A DNA stretch of 27,495 nt from a virus. Where the stretch lies: positions 1 through 27,495 of IMG/VR virus record IMGVR_UViG_3300044630_007768, one strand, 5' to 3'. Below, piece after piece: positions 1 through 6,381 of this stretch. The translations under genes were made by a program, and so were the position numbers. The first letter of the stretch is position 1. Every line of letters starts with the position of its first letter. The notes beneath the pieces were generated by a model. That model worked only from the letters and a program-made list of their open reading frames with translations, did not search any database and was not told the DNA's origin.

Positions 1-324
1 GGTACCCACATTTTATGCCCCCCCCCCCCCCCCCCGCCTCCCCGTCCCTTCGTGCTGGACGACTACCGCACGCAGGCGCGCGCGCCTACGCGAGAGGACC
101 ATCGCGCCCTGCTCGTCGTATTCATGGAGTTCGGGGCCGACATGACCTTCGAGGAGCTAACTGCGGCCGTGCAGACGCTCCGGCTATCCGCCGGTTCTCG
201 CCGAACTGGCCAGCCGGCGTTCAATCATGTCGAGCGCGGCGTCAACGACGATGGCCAGGTGCGGGTCGCCTCGTGCTGCGACGAGAGCGCGGGCGATAAC
301 GGCCGCTCGACCAAGCTCCCCTGA
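1..324 (+). other. Left edge: possible 3' end of a gene cut by the window (doubtful)
   Basis: The frame that contains GTG at 52 is open back to the first base and runs to a stop at 324. The stretch from about residue LDDYRTQ to AAVQTLR (52-180) has protein-like composition. The part after 184 lies antisense to the repressor gene and reads like noise. No ribosome binding site precedes GTG 52, and a run of 18 C (18-35) lies upstream. It could be the tail of a real gene interrupted by a misread homopolymer, or nothing. I do not recognise it. Confidence 0.2.
18..35. repeat. Homopolymer run of 18 C
   Basis: Eighteen consecutive C bases follow ATG at 15-17. Runs this long are exceptional even in a GC-rich phage. 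It may be a sequencing or assembly artefact at a contig end, or a slippage-prone tract. Any frame read across it is unreliable. Confidence 0.8.
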
Positions 325-561
325 GTCCAGTCCGCCGAACACCTCGACAGGGCCGCCAGACACACTGACCGACAGGCGGCCACCGAGCCCATTCGCCATC
401 CGCTCCAGCGTGTCGAGCGTGATGTTCGCGTTCGGGCGGCCCCTCTCGACGGCGTCGATGTAGCCGTGCGACACCCCGATGAGGGTAGCGGCGGCGCGCA
501 GCGTCAGGCCGCGCGCTTTCCGCATGGCCGCGAGCTGGGCCCCAAGGGCGATTCGGTCCAT
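184..561 (-). CDS. XRE-family HTH repressor (CI-like)
   Basis: The 125-residue product starts with a clear helix-turn-helix (residues about 5-60: LGAQLAAMRKARGLTL, then TLIGVSHGYIDAVERGR, then TLDTLERMANGLGG). This is the layout of the XRE/lambda-repressor DNA-binding domain. The C-terminal half is a short helical region with no sign of a LexA/CI self-cleavage peptidase, so induction would need another mechanism. The gene is divergent from a second XRE gene at 655, with 93 bp between the starts, which is the usual arrangement of a lysogeny switch. It probably represses the rightward early operon. The family assignment is secure; the role as lysogeny repressor is inferred from position. Confidence 0.8.
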   Translation of the reverse strand: MDRIALGAQLAAMRKARGLTLRAAATLIGVSHGYIDAVERGRPNANITLDTLERMANGLGGRLSVSVSGGPVEVFGGLDSGELGRAAVIARALVAARGDPHLAIVVDAALDMIERRLASSARTGG

Positions 562-654
562 GACGCTCTGCTATGCCTCGCGTCGTGTATTCGGGCGGTG
601 GACAACGCGAGCCCGGTCCGGTAGGCTTCTGTCAGAATACGAGGGAGCGTTCCG
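562..654. promoter_or_regulatory. Divergent switch region between the two XRE genes
   Basis: This 93-bp gap must hold the leftward and rightward promoters and the operators. It contains an inverted pair of hexamers, GTATTC at 587-592 and GAATAC at 635-640, 48 bp centre to centre, with partly matching flanks. These are candidate operator half-sites. A GAGGGAG ribosome binding site (641-647) precedes ATG 655. CCGGTAGG at 618-625 partly resembles the late-gene element described at 4126 and elsewhere. I cannot assign -35/-10 boxes with confidence. Confidence 0.45.
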
Positions 655-900
655 ATGGAGATTTTGCGCACCATGCGCGAGCGCGCGGGGCTGACCGTAG
701 TGCAGGCGGCCGAGCGCATCGGCGTCCGGCGTTCGACGATCTACGCGTGGGAGGGCGGGGCGAAGATCCCGACGGCCCCCAACCTGCGGACAGCGATGGA
801 CGCGTACGGCGCCTCTGCGGACGAGCGCGATCGGGTGGCGCGGGCGCGCGCCTTTGGGGACGGCTCCTCGATGTGCGGTGAGCAGCGGGCGGACGCGTAG
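655..900 (+). CDS. Small XRE-family HTH protein (Cro-like)
   Basis: This 81-residue protein is essentially one helix-turn-helix domain: MRERAGLTVVQAAERIGVRR, then STIYAWEGGAKIPT (residues about 6-41), then a short helical tail. The ATG at 655 is set by the GAGGGAG ribosome binding site seven bases upstream. It is the first rightward gene opposite the repressor, the position of Cro or of an early activator. The short length leaves no room for an effector domain. The DNA-binding fold is clear; the Cro role is inferred from position. Confidence 0.75.
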   Translation: MEILRTMRERAGLTVVQAAERIGVRRSTIYAWEGGAKIPTAPNLRTAMDAYGASADERDRVARARAFGDGSSMCGEQRADA

Positions 901-962
901 CCGCCGCCCGCGGCCCAGCGTTGTCGATTTAGGCAGGTTCATCCTGGGAGCTTTACACCATT

Positions 963-1304
963 GTGCGCGACATTCAACCTGGATTTTGCATGACCCCTCG
1001 CCGGCTGCGCGTGCTCGTCGCGCTGGACGCGCACATCGTGCGGCACAAGTTCAGCCCCACCATCCGCGAGATCGCGGACGCCGTGGGCATCGCCAGCCTC
1101 AACGGCGTGGCAGACCACCTGGGCCGGCTCATCGACCAGGGCTTCGTCGCGCGCGGCGAGGCGCGGCAGGCCCGCACCCTGACCGTCACGCCCCTCGGGC
1201 GGCGCGCCGTCGACGAGCACCTCCGCGCCGTCGCGGACGGCCTGCCACTCGAGTCCGCGCTGGTGGCGGCGCCGCAGCCGCGCCGCGCGACGAGGGCCTC
1301 GTGA
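963..1304 (+). CDS. LexA-type winged-helix DNA-binding protein without peptidase domain
   Basis: The product is 113 residues from GTG 963, or 104 from ATG 990; neither start has a strong ribosome binding site. Residues about 10-75 match the LexA N-terminal winged helix: FSPTIREIADAVGIAS, then a recognition segment (VADHLGRLIDQGFVAR), then a wing ending in LTVTPLG. The C-terminal serine-lysine peptidase of LexA is absent, and only an Arg/Ala tail follows. The protein would bind DNA but could not self-cleave. The next gene starts at GTG 1301, overlapping this stop, so the two are translationally coupled. Likely an early transcriptional regulator or a DNA-binding replication accessory. Confidence 0.65.
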   Translation: MRDIQPGFCMTPRRLRVLVALDAHIVRHKFSPTIREIADAVGIASLNGVADHLGRLIDQGFVARGEARQARTLTVTPLGRRAVDEHLRAVADGLPLESALVAAPQPRRATRAS

Positions 1305-1849
1305 CGCAGCTCCGCCCCTCCTCGCTACGCGCCCGCGTGCTCCTGCTCGTCGCCGACGATGCCATGGTCGCCGAGGACCTCGCCGCCCACCTGTGCCCAC
1401 CGCCCAAGATGGACGGGCCTCCGGGCTCGGCCGCGGCCTGGCGCGAGCTCGCCCAGGCCCGCGCGGTGTACCGCCGCGAGGCCATCCGCCGCGTGTCTCG
1501 CGCCCTCGAGGCGCTCCACGCCGTCGGCCTCGTTGCGCCGTGCGGCGCCCCCCGCTTGGCCGAGTGGTTCCTCGTCGACTTCGACCGCCGGGGCGTGGCC
1601 GACGCCGTCGCACGCGCCCACCCGGCCTGGCCCGCAGAGCTCCCGGACCTCGCCGCGTACCGGCGGATGGTGGAAGCGTGTGGCCAGGGGCCCGGGTCCA
1701 CGCGCGAGCTGCTCGGGGAGTCCCCGAGCGGCGCCGCGAAGCGGGTGTACCGCGAGCTCGTGGAGTGGGGCGTCATCGTCTCGGCGTCCAGCCGCGTGGC
1801 CACCGAGGCCGGGCGCGCCGAGGCGCTGCGCCTTCGGGAGGCCGCGTGA
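1301..1849 (+). CDS. Probable tandem winged-helix protein, early operon
   Basis: GTG 1301 overlaps the upstream stop (GTGA), giving 182 residues. I place the start here because the open frame further upstream is antisense-like and covers the LexA-like gene. Two segments look like winged helices: residues about 5-70 (RARVLLLVADDAMVAEDLAA, then RRVSRALEALHAVGLVAP) and about 110-170 (YRRMVEACGQGPGSTRELLG, then KRVYRELVEWGVIVS). I do not recognise a named family. Its place between a DNA-binding protein and a resolvase suggests a DNA-binding role in replication or early regulation. It overlaps the next gene by four bases. Confidence 0.6.
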   Translation: MTQLRPSSLRARVLLLVADDAMVAEDLAAHLCPPPKMDGPPGSAAAWRELAQARAVYRREAIRRVSRALEALHAVGLVAPCGAPRLAEWFLVDFDRRGVADAVARAHPAWPAELPDLAAYRRMVEACGQGPGSTRELLGESPSGAAKRVYRELVEWGVIVSASSRVATEAGRAEALRLREAA

Positions 1850-2472
1850 TCTTCGGCATCGGCGCGGACAGCGGGAAGAGCGCGGCCTGGGCGCTCGTGA
1901 GCGTCGAGAAGGGGCGCCTCGCCCAGCTCCACGCGCTCGAGCCCATCTTCGGGGCGCGCATGGAGCTCTGGGCGGAGCGGGCCCGGGAGGGCGCGGAGAA
2001 GGTCCACCGGATGGCGCCCGAGGCGGCGTGGTGGGTCGAGCGCCCGCCGCCGCGCGTGCAGCGCGACTCGCACATGGCGCACCACGCCACGGGCGTGGGC
2101 CTCGGCATCCGCATCGGCGTGCTCGCCACGTGCGCGCACCGCGCCTCGGGCCGCTGGCCGGGGGACTGCGAGCCGGGGCACCTCTCGCCCGAGCAGCTCG
2201 AGCACGACCAGGCCAAGCCCGCGCACCTGCGCCGGGCCTCCGGGCACCCGCACTGGTGGTGGTACCTCGGGCCAAAGCTCCTGTTGCGCCCGAAGACGGA
2301 CAGCGGCGAGGAGCGCATCCGCGAGGCCTCCGTGGCGGTAGTCGGCGCGAAGGAGGCGCTCGCCGCGGTCCCCGAGGGGCGGCGCGTGGACTGCGCCGAG
2401 AGCATCCTCATCGCCACGGCCCGCGCCCTGGCGGCGCTGATCGAGCAGCGCGACGCGGCGAGGCGCGCATGA
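1846..2472 (+). CDS. RuvC-like Holliday junction resolvase
   Basis: The 208-residue product starts at GTG 1846, overlapping the previous stop. It has the RNase H-fold pattern of RuvC: first strand IFGIGADSGKSAAWALV with Asp8, a strand ending in Glu65 (AWWVERPPP), and a final helix with Asp182 and Glu185 (VDCAESILIATA). These fit the acidic residues that bind two metals in RuvC-type crossover junction endonucleases. Phage members resolve branched recombination or replication intermediates before packaging. The insert between residues 95 and 150, rich in His and Trp, is not typical and I cannot explain it. The gene is coupled to the replication initiator downstream (ATGA at 2469). Confidence 0.7.
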   Translation: MIFGIGADSGKSAAWALVSVEKGRLAQLHALEPIFGARMELWAERAREGAEKVHRMAPEAAWWVERPPPRVQRDSHMAHHATGVGLGIRIGVLATCAHRASGRWPGDCEPGHLSPEQLEHDQAKPAHLRRASGHPHWWWYLGPKLLLRPKTDSGEERIREASVAVVGAKEALAAVPEGRRVDCAESILIATARALAALIEQRDAARRA

Positions 2473-3602
2473 GCGAGGAGATCATCCGTCCCTGGTTCCG
2501 CGTGCCCACCTGGTGCGCCCTCGCCGACGACCCTGCCGAGGGCCTCGCCGCGCTCTGGCTCCTCGGGCGGTGGCACGTCGGCCAGGCGCCGTCCGTGCTC
2601 GACCTGAAGAAGCGCACGGGCTGGGGCTACGACCGCGCCGCGCGCTTCCACGATCGCCTCTACGCCTGGGCCGGCGAGCACGACGCCCGGCGCCCCGCGA
2701 CGAGCCGCGAGCGCACCGGCCCGCGCCCGAAGAAGGACACCGGGGAGGAAACGGGGAGCCAGCGGGGAGCCAGCGGGGAGCCAGCGGGGAGCGTCGATGC
2801 GCCTGCCGTCGTCATCGTAGAGGCGGACCGGGGAGCCAGCGGGGAGGAAGCCGGGAGCCAGCCGGGTGTCTCGTACGCGCGCGTCAGATCTTCAGAAGAG
2901 AGAGAGGAGAAGAGAGGAGAAGAAAACACCCCCCTCCCCCTCGGGGCGGGGCCCCCCGGCCCTGTCGGGCCCGGCGAGAGCGTGGACACCCCCACGCTGG
3001 TCGGGCTGGCCAGGGCGTGGCCGGCTGGCGCCCAGCAGGCCTGGGAGGCCTACACGGCGTGGCACCCGATGGCCGGCAAGCCCGGACGGGCGGCGGGGCC
3101 CAACGGGGCCGCGGTGCGGGTGCCCACGGACCGGGACCGTGCCCGGCTGCGCAACGCCGTCGCCGAGCTCGGGGCCGACGTGGTGGTCGATCTGCTGACC
3201 TGGGCGCACGTGTCGCCGCACCCCCGGGCCCGGTGGCTGTGCGGCCGCGTCCGGGCAGGGCAGGGCCCGTTCTTGGGTCTACAGAGCCTGCTCGACCGGG
3301 CCAAGGCCGGGGAGCGCGTGGGGTTCGTCCACGCCTGGCGCGCCGAGGGCCGCCCCGCGGTGGCGGTGGCCGAGCAGGGCGCGCTCCGACCCGGCGAGGT
3401 GCTCGTCGAGGCCCAGGCCCGCCCGAGCCCCGACCGCGCCTGGAAGGGCGCCTACGGCACCCCCGACGACCACTACCGCCAGCTCCTGGACGGCGAGCTC
3501 GACAGCCACCTGACGGACGAGGGCTGGACGCCGCAGATGATCGAGGACGCCAAGGCGGACGCGCGGCGCGCCCTCCGGCCGCCGCTCGTGGGGCTCGGAT
3601 GA
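2469..3602 (+). CDS. Phage replication initiator-like protein with internal repeats
   Basis: The product is 377 residues; ATG 2469 overlaps the upstream stop. Residues 1-65 look like the compact helical N-terminal domain of phage replisome organisers (IIRPWFRVPTWCALADD, then LKKRTGWGYDRAARFHDRLY). Residues about 70-165 form a disordered linker rich in Gly, Ser, Glu and Pro, encoded by 11-bp DNA repeats. The C-terminal part (WEAYTAWHPMAGK, then RDRARLRNAVAELGADVVVDLL, then GPFLGLQSLLDRAKAGERV) resembles the DNA- or helicase-loader-binding domain found in many phage initiation proteins. The probable role is to bind its own iterons and load host helicase. The family call rests on architecture, not on a catalytic motif. 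Confidence 0.65.
   Translation: MSEEIIRPWFRVPTWCALADDPAEGLAALWLLGRWHVGQAPSVLDLKKRTGWGYDRAARFHDRLYAWAGEHDARRPATSRERTGPRPKKDTGEETGSQRGASGEPAGSVDAPAVVIVEADRGASGEEAGSQPGVSYARVRSSEEREEKRGEENTPLPLGAGPPGPVGPGESVDTPTLVGLARAWPAGAQQAWEAYTAWHPMAGKPGRAAGPNGAAVRVPTDRDRARLRNAVAELGADVVVDLLTWAHVSPHPRARWLCGRVRAGQGPFLGLQSLLDRAKAGERVGFVHAWRAEGRPAVAVAEQGALRPGEVLVEAQARPSPDRAWKGAYGTPDDHYRQLLDGELDSHLTDEGWTPQMIEDAKADARRALRPPLVGLG
2742..2792 (+). repeat. Iteron array 1: 11-bp direct repeats, about 4.6 copies
   Basis: GGGGAGGAAAC at 2742 is followed by three perfect GGGGAGCCAGC units at 2753, 2764 and 2775 and a partial unit at 2786. The 11-bp period is not a multiple of three, so the repeat is read in successive frames. 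This suggests selection on the DNA rather than on the peptide. One unit per helical turn is typical of initiator-binding iterons. Confidence 0.8.
2830..2865 (+). repeat. Iteron array 2: 11-bp direct repeats, about 3 copies
   Basis: GGGGAGCCAGC at 2830, GGGGAGGAAGC at 2841 and CGGGAGCCAGC at 2852 continue the same 11-bp unit, followed by a partial CGGG. Two units are diverged by one to three bases. The array lies 37 bp after array 1 and 28 bp before the purine tract. Confidence 0.75.
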
Positions 3603-3625
3603 ACGCGCTGATGAAGGAGCTGCCC

Positions 3626-4006
3626 ATGAGCACGCCGAAGTGGACGCTCCTCGTCCCGCTGCCACCGAACGCCCAGAGCCCGTCGTTCGACGACCCCGAG
3701 GTGTACGAGCTCGTGCGCCGCATCTACTTCGCGCGCTTCTCGCGCCGCCTCGTGGCGGCGGGCATCGACGCGGAGGACGGCCTGCAGGCCTGCCTCCTGC
3801 ACCTCATCACGCGGTCGCGGATGCCGAGCCGCTGGGACCCGACGCGCGGCGGGCTGTCCACGTGGCTGTACGTGGCAATGACGGGCATCGCCATCAACCT
3901 GGTGGACCAGCAGCGCCGAATGCTGCGGAGGTCTGGCTCGGTCGGCCTGGGCGAGGACGTGGCGCTCCACGTTCGGGCGGTCGAGGAGACGGAAGACACG
4001 CCGTGA
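3626..4006 (+). CDS. Sigma-70 region 2-like protein (no region 4)
   Basis: The product is 126 residues from ATG 3626, which has the best ribosome binding site of the operon (AAGGAG at 3614-3619, six bases away). A longer form could start at ATG 3599, which overlaps the previous stop. Residues about 20-100 match sigma region 2: YELVRRIYFARFSRRL, then AGIDAEDGLQACLLHLI, then RWDPTRGGLSTWLYVAMTGI, then AINLVDQQRR, the pattern of ECF sigma core-binding and -10 recognition helices. No region 4 follows; the C-terminus is short and acidic. As the last early gene before the structural genes it may redirect host RNA polymerase to late genes, but it could also be an anti-sigma mimic or inactive. Confidence 0.65.
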   Translation: MSTPKWTLLVPLPPNAQSPSFDDPEVYELVRRIYFARFSRRLVAAGIDAEDGLQACLLHLITRSRMPSRWDPTRGGLSTWLYVAMTGIAINLVDQQRRMLRRSGSVGLGEDVALHVRAVEETEDTP

Positions 4007-4125
4007 CTCGGGCCGGTCAGGCGGCCTCCCCTGCCGTCTGCCCCGTCCCGCCCCGCAGGCCGCTCGCCCCCACGAGAGGGCAGGGCAGGCCCTCCCAGCG
4101 CGCGTAGGGGCGCACGGAGGCCCCC
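4007..4125 (+). other. Structured GC-rich spacer between early and late genes
   Basis: No gene was recognised here. The segment can form several hairpins, for example GAGGGC at 4075-4080 with GCCCTC about 4089-4094, and longer pairing between the CCTGCC/TGCCC stretch near 4028-4042 and the GGGCAGGGCAGG stretch near 4077-4088. There is no T-tract, so an intrinsic terminator is possible but not clear. The spacer ends at the first copy of the conserved CGGTAG element. Confidence 0.35.
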
Positions 4126-4137
4126 TCGGTAGCACGA
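4126..4137 (+). promoter_or_regulatory. CGGTAG element, copy 1 (before terminase small subunit)
   Basis: TCGGTAGCACGA lies 106 bases before ATG 4243. TCG (4126-4128) can pair with CGA (4135-4137) around the hexaloop GTAGCA. A C-run to the left and a G-rich stretch to the right (4139-4144) could extend the stem with bulges. Confidence 0.6.
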
Positions 4138-4242
4138 TGGCGGGTGTGGGTTTCGACCACCCCCCCCCGGGGCTCGTGGACCTCGACTTTCGCGCGCGAG
4201 CTGTCAGAAAAAATCGTGAAAAGTCGAGGATTTCGGCACGGC

Positions 4243-4875
4243 ATGGCACAGCCTCCTCCGCACAAGCGCGTCGCGGCATTGAACGCGAAGAAGCGCCGAG
4301 AGGCGGTCGAGGAAGCCATCCGGGAGAGGGGGTGGAGCGAGTCGGTCGTCGGTGACCTGGTCGCCCAGACCGGGGCGAGCCGCCGCACCCTCTACCGGGA
4401 CCGAGACGAGGTCGCCGAGCTGCTCGCCCAGGAGGAGACCGCCGGGCTTGAGCAGCGGCGCGCCCTCTTCCTGAACGACCTCCGGCGCGTCCGGGACGAG
4501 GCCCGGGTCGGCGGCCAGTACAACCCGGCCGCCCGCCTCCTCGACATGGAGGCCAGGGTCCTCGGCCTCGACCGCGTCCCGCTCCCCGAGGTCGACGAGC
4601 CGGCCGACGAGGTGCTCGACACGTCCCTCGAGGGAGTGCTCCGCGAGGTGCGCAAGCTCCGGCGCCAGGCGCAGGCGGGGCACTCGTACGTAGCGGCGGA
4701 CAAGCTCCTCGCCCGGGAGCAGGAACTCGTCGAGGGCATCCGCAAGCGCGACGAGGCGACGCGCGCGGCCGAGCTCGCCCACCTCGACGAGACCGCCATC
4801 GTCGAGCTGATCATCGAGAACGCGGCGAGCCTCCCGGAGGGTCTCCGCGCCCGGCTGCGCGAGGCGCTCGGATGA
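4243..4875 (+). CDS. Terminase small subunit candidate (HTH protein)
   Basis: I start at ATG 4243 (210 residues), because the upstream open frame from 4144 crosses a C-run and reads as low-complexity sequence. Residues about 15-60 hold a helix-turn-helix (AVEEAIRERGWSESVVGDL, then VAQTGASRRTLYRDRDEV), the DNA-recognition domain expected of a small terminase. A long helical middle (LRRVRDEARVGGQYNPAARL) and an acidic C-terminus follow, suitable for oligomerisation and contact with the large subunit. Its stop overlaps the start of the large terminase (ATGA 4872), which is the main support for the call. Sequence alone does not exclude another DNA-binding role. Confidence 0.65.
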   Translation: MAQPPPHKRVAALNAKKRREAVEEAIRERGWSESVVGDLVAQTGASRRTLYRDRDEVAELLAQEETAGLEQRRALFLNDLRRVRDEARVGGQYNPAARLLDMEARVLGLDRVPLPEVDEPADEVLDTSLEGVLREVRKLRRQAQAGHSYVAADKLLAREQELVEGIRKRDEATRAAELAHLDETAIVELIIENAASLPEGLRARLREALG

Positions 4876-6371
4876 CCGCGCCGCTCGCCGCGGCCTCCCG
4901 CGCCGCGGCTGCGCGCGCTGCCCTCGTCGGCCTGCTCCGCGCAACCGAGCGTCTGAACGACCACGTCGCTCGGCACCCCCTCGACTACGCCAGGTGGACC
5001 GAGCCGCAAGCCGAGTACCTCTCGTCGAGGGCGAACCGGAAGCTGCTCCGCATCGGCAACGGCGGCGGGAAGAGCCGCGTCGCCCTGGCCGACGTGGTCA
5101 TGCGCGCGCGGAAGAGCCACCCGTTCCGGCCCGACTGGAACGCGCGGCGGGGCCCCACGAAGCAGTGGATCACGACGGTCACGTGGTCGCAGGCCGTCCC
5201 CCTGATGCAGATGCTGCGCACGTTCCTCGGCGACGGGGAGCTGGCGAAGGCGCCGAACTGGGACCCGGCGAAGGGGTGGGGGAAGGACGCGCCCGTCCTG
5301 GTGTGGCCGGACGGCTCGACGGTGGGCTGGCGCACGTCGAACCAGGGGCCGCTCGCGCACGCCGGCGCCGAGCTCGATCACATCCTCATCGACGAGCCGG
5401 TGACCGCCGAGACGTACCGGGAGCTCGAGCGGCGCGTGGCTCGCCGTGGCGGTGACCTCTCGCTGGCGATGACGCCGATCAACTGCCCCGGCGACATCGG
5501 GTACCTGCGCGACCTCTGCGCCGACGGCATCGTTGCGGACCTGAACTTCCCGATGAACGAGCGGCTCTTCCGCTTCACCGACGGCGAGATCCGCCGGCTC
5601 CCCGACGGCACCCCGTGCGACGCGGCCTGGATTCAGGAGCAGATCCGGCAGGTGCTCCCGGCGTACCGGGACATCGTGATCCACGGAGGCTGGGACGAGA
5701 TCGTCGTCGACGGCGCGTTCTCCGGCACGTTCTCGCAGACGAAGCACGTCGCGGAGTTCAAACTCGACGGGAAGGAGATCCTCTCGCTCGGCACGGACCA
5801 CGGCTCCAAGGCGTTCACCGAGACGGCGGTGCTCCTCGCGGTGGACGAGCGCCACGAATACCCCCACGTGTACGTGCTCGACTACTACGAGGCCGACAAA
5901 GACAGCCCCGCCGAGCAGGACGCGCGCGCCATCCTCGACATGCTCCGGCGCAACGGGTTCACCTGGTCGAGCCTCAAGCGGGCGACCGGTGACATCGCCC
6001 ACTACGGCGGCCGCGGCCGCATCAACCGGAAGTCGAACCAGGAGCTGGCCTACGAGCTCGCGCGGGAGATGAAGCTCGGCCGCAACCAGGCGCTGGCGCC
6101 GCCCATCCGCACGGCGAAGACCGGCTCGGGAAGCAACCCCCGCGGGTCGACCTACCGCGGCGTCGGCTGGCTCCACCGCGCGCTGCTCCGCGAGGGGCAG
6201 ATCACGATCCACCCGCGGTGCACGGGGCTCATCGCCGCGTTCGAACGCTTCCGAGGGGGCAGCGAGGACGAGTACGGCCACCTCATCGACGCCACCCGCT
6301 ACGCCCTCGACCACTGGATCAACCGGGGCCAGGCCCGGTACGCGGCGCCCGGTACGGTCGTGATCCGGTAG
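4872..6371 (+). CDS. terL: Terminase large subunit (packaging ATPase/nuclease)
   Basis: This 499-residue protein has the two-domain terminase layout. The ATPase has Walker A GNGGGKS at residues 62-68 and Walker B ILIDEP at 171-176 with the catalytic Glu175, plus a coupling-like segment SLAMTPIN near 197. The RNase H-like nuclease begins with the strand LSLGTDHG (Asp309) and ends with YGHLIDATRYALDHW, whose Asp is the usual last metal ligand. It translocates phage DNA into the prohead and cuts the concatemer. It is coupled to the small-subunit gene (ATGA). The stop codon TAG lies inside the second CGGTAG element. Length is normal for the family. Confidence 0.9.
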   Translation: MTAPLAAASRAAAARAALVGLLRATERLNDHVARHPLDYARWTEPQAEYLSSRANRKLLRIGNGGGKSRVALADVVMRARKSHPFRPDWNARRGPTKQWITTVTWSQAVPLMQMLRTFLGDGELAKAPNWDPAKGWGKDAPVLVWPDGSTVGWRTSNQGPLAHAGAELDHILIDEPVTAETYRELERRVARRGGDLSLAMTPINCPGDIGYLRDLCADGIVADLNFPMNERLFRFTDGEIRRLPDGTPCDAAWIQEQIRQVLPAYRDIVIHGGWDEIVVDGAFSGTFSQTKHVAEFKLDGKEILSLGTDHGSKAFTETAVLLAVDERHEYPHVYVLDYYEADKDSPAEQDARAILDMLRRNGFTWSSLKRATGDIAHYGGRGRINRKSNQELAYELAREMKLGRNQALAPPIRTAKTGSGSNPRGSTYRGVGWLHRALLREGQITIHPRCTGLIAAFERFRGGSEDEYGHLIDATRYALDHWINRGQARYAAPGTVVIR

Positions 6372-6376
6372 CACGG
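6365..6376 (+). promoter_or_regulatory. CGGTAG element, copy 2 (before portal)
   Basis: CCGGTAGCACGG contains the terminase stop codon TAG (6369-6371) and lies five bases before ATG 6382. CCG (6365-6367) pairs with CGG (6374-6376) around GTAGCA. GTGAT at 6360-6364 can pair with ATCAC at 6385-6389, so the structure could cover the portal start. Confidence 0.6.
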
Positions 6377-6381
6377 CAGCG

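Larger units (their letters stand above)
2742..2930. other. Probable replication origin inside the initiator gene
   Basis: Two iteron arrays (2742-2792 and 2830-2865) are followed by the least GC-rich stretch of the region, an uninterrupted 33-base purine tract at 2894-2926 with tandem AGAGAGGAGA at 2901 and 2911. Iterons next to an easily melted segment, inside the initiator gene, is the lambda ori/O gene layout. The assignment is an inference from this architecture. Confidence 0.6.

Noticed and set aside
854-1300. N-terminal extension of the gene at 1301
   Set aside because: It overlaps the LexA-like gene and reads as Arg/Ala-rich noise; GTG 1301 with the GTGA overlap is the natural start.
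2742-2865. Short repeats read as a CRISPR array
   Set aside because: Units of 11 bp are tandem without spacers and lie within a coding frame; they fit iterons.
4144-4242. N-terminal extension of the small terminase frame
   Set aside because: It crosses a C-run and has no ribosome binding site; ATG 4243 begins the conserved-looking part.
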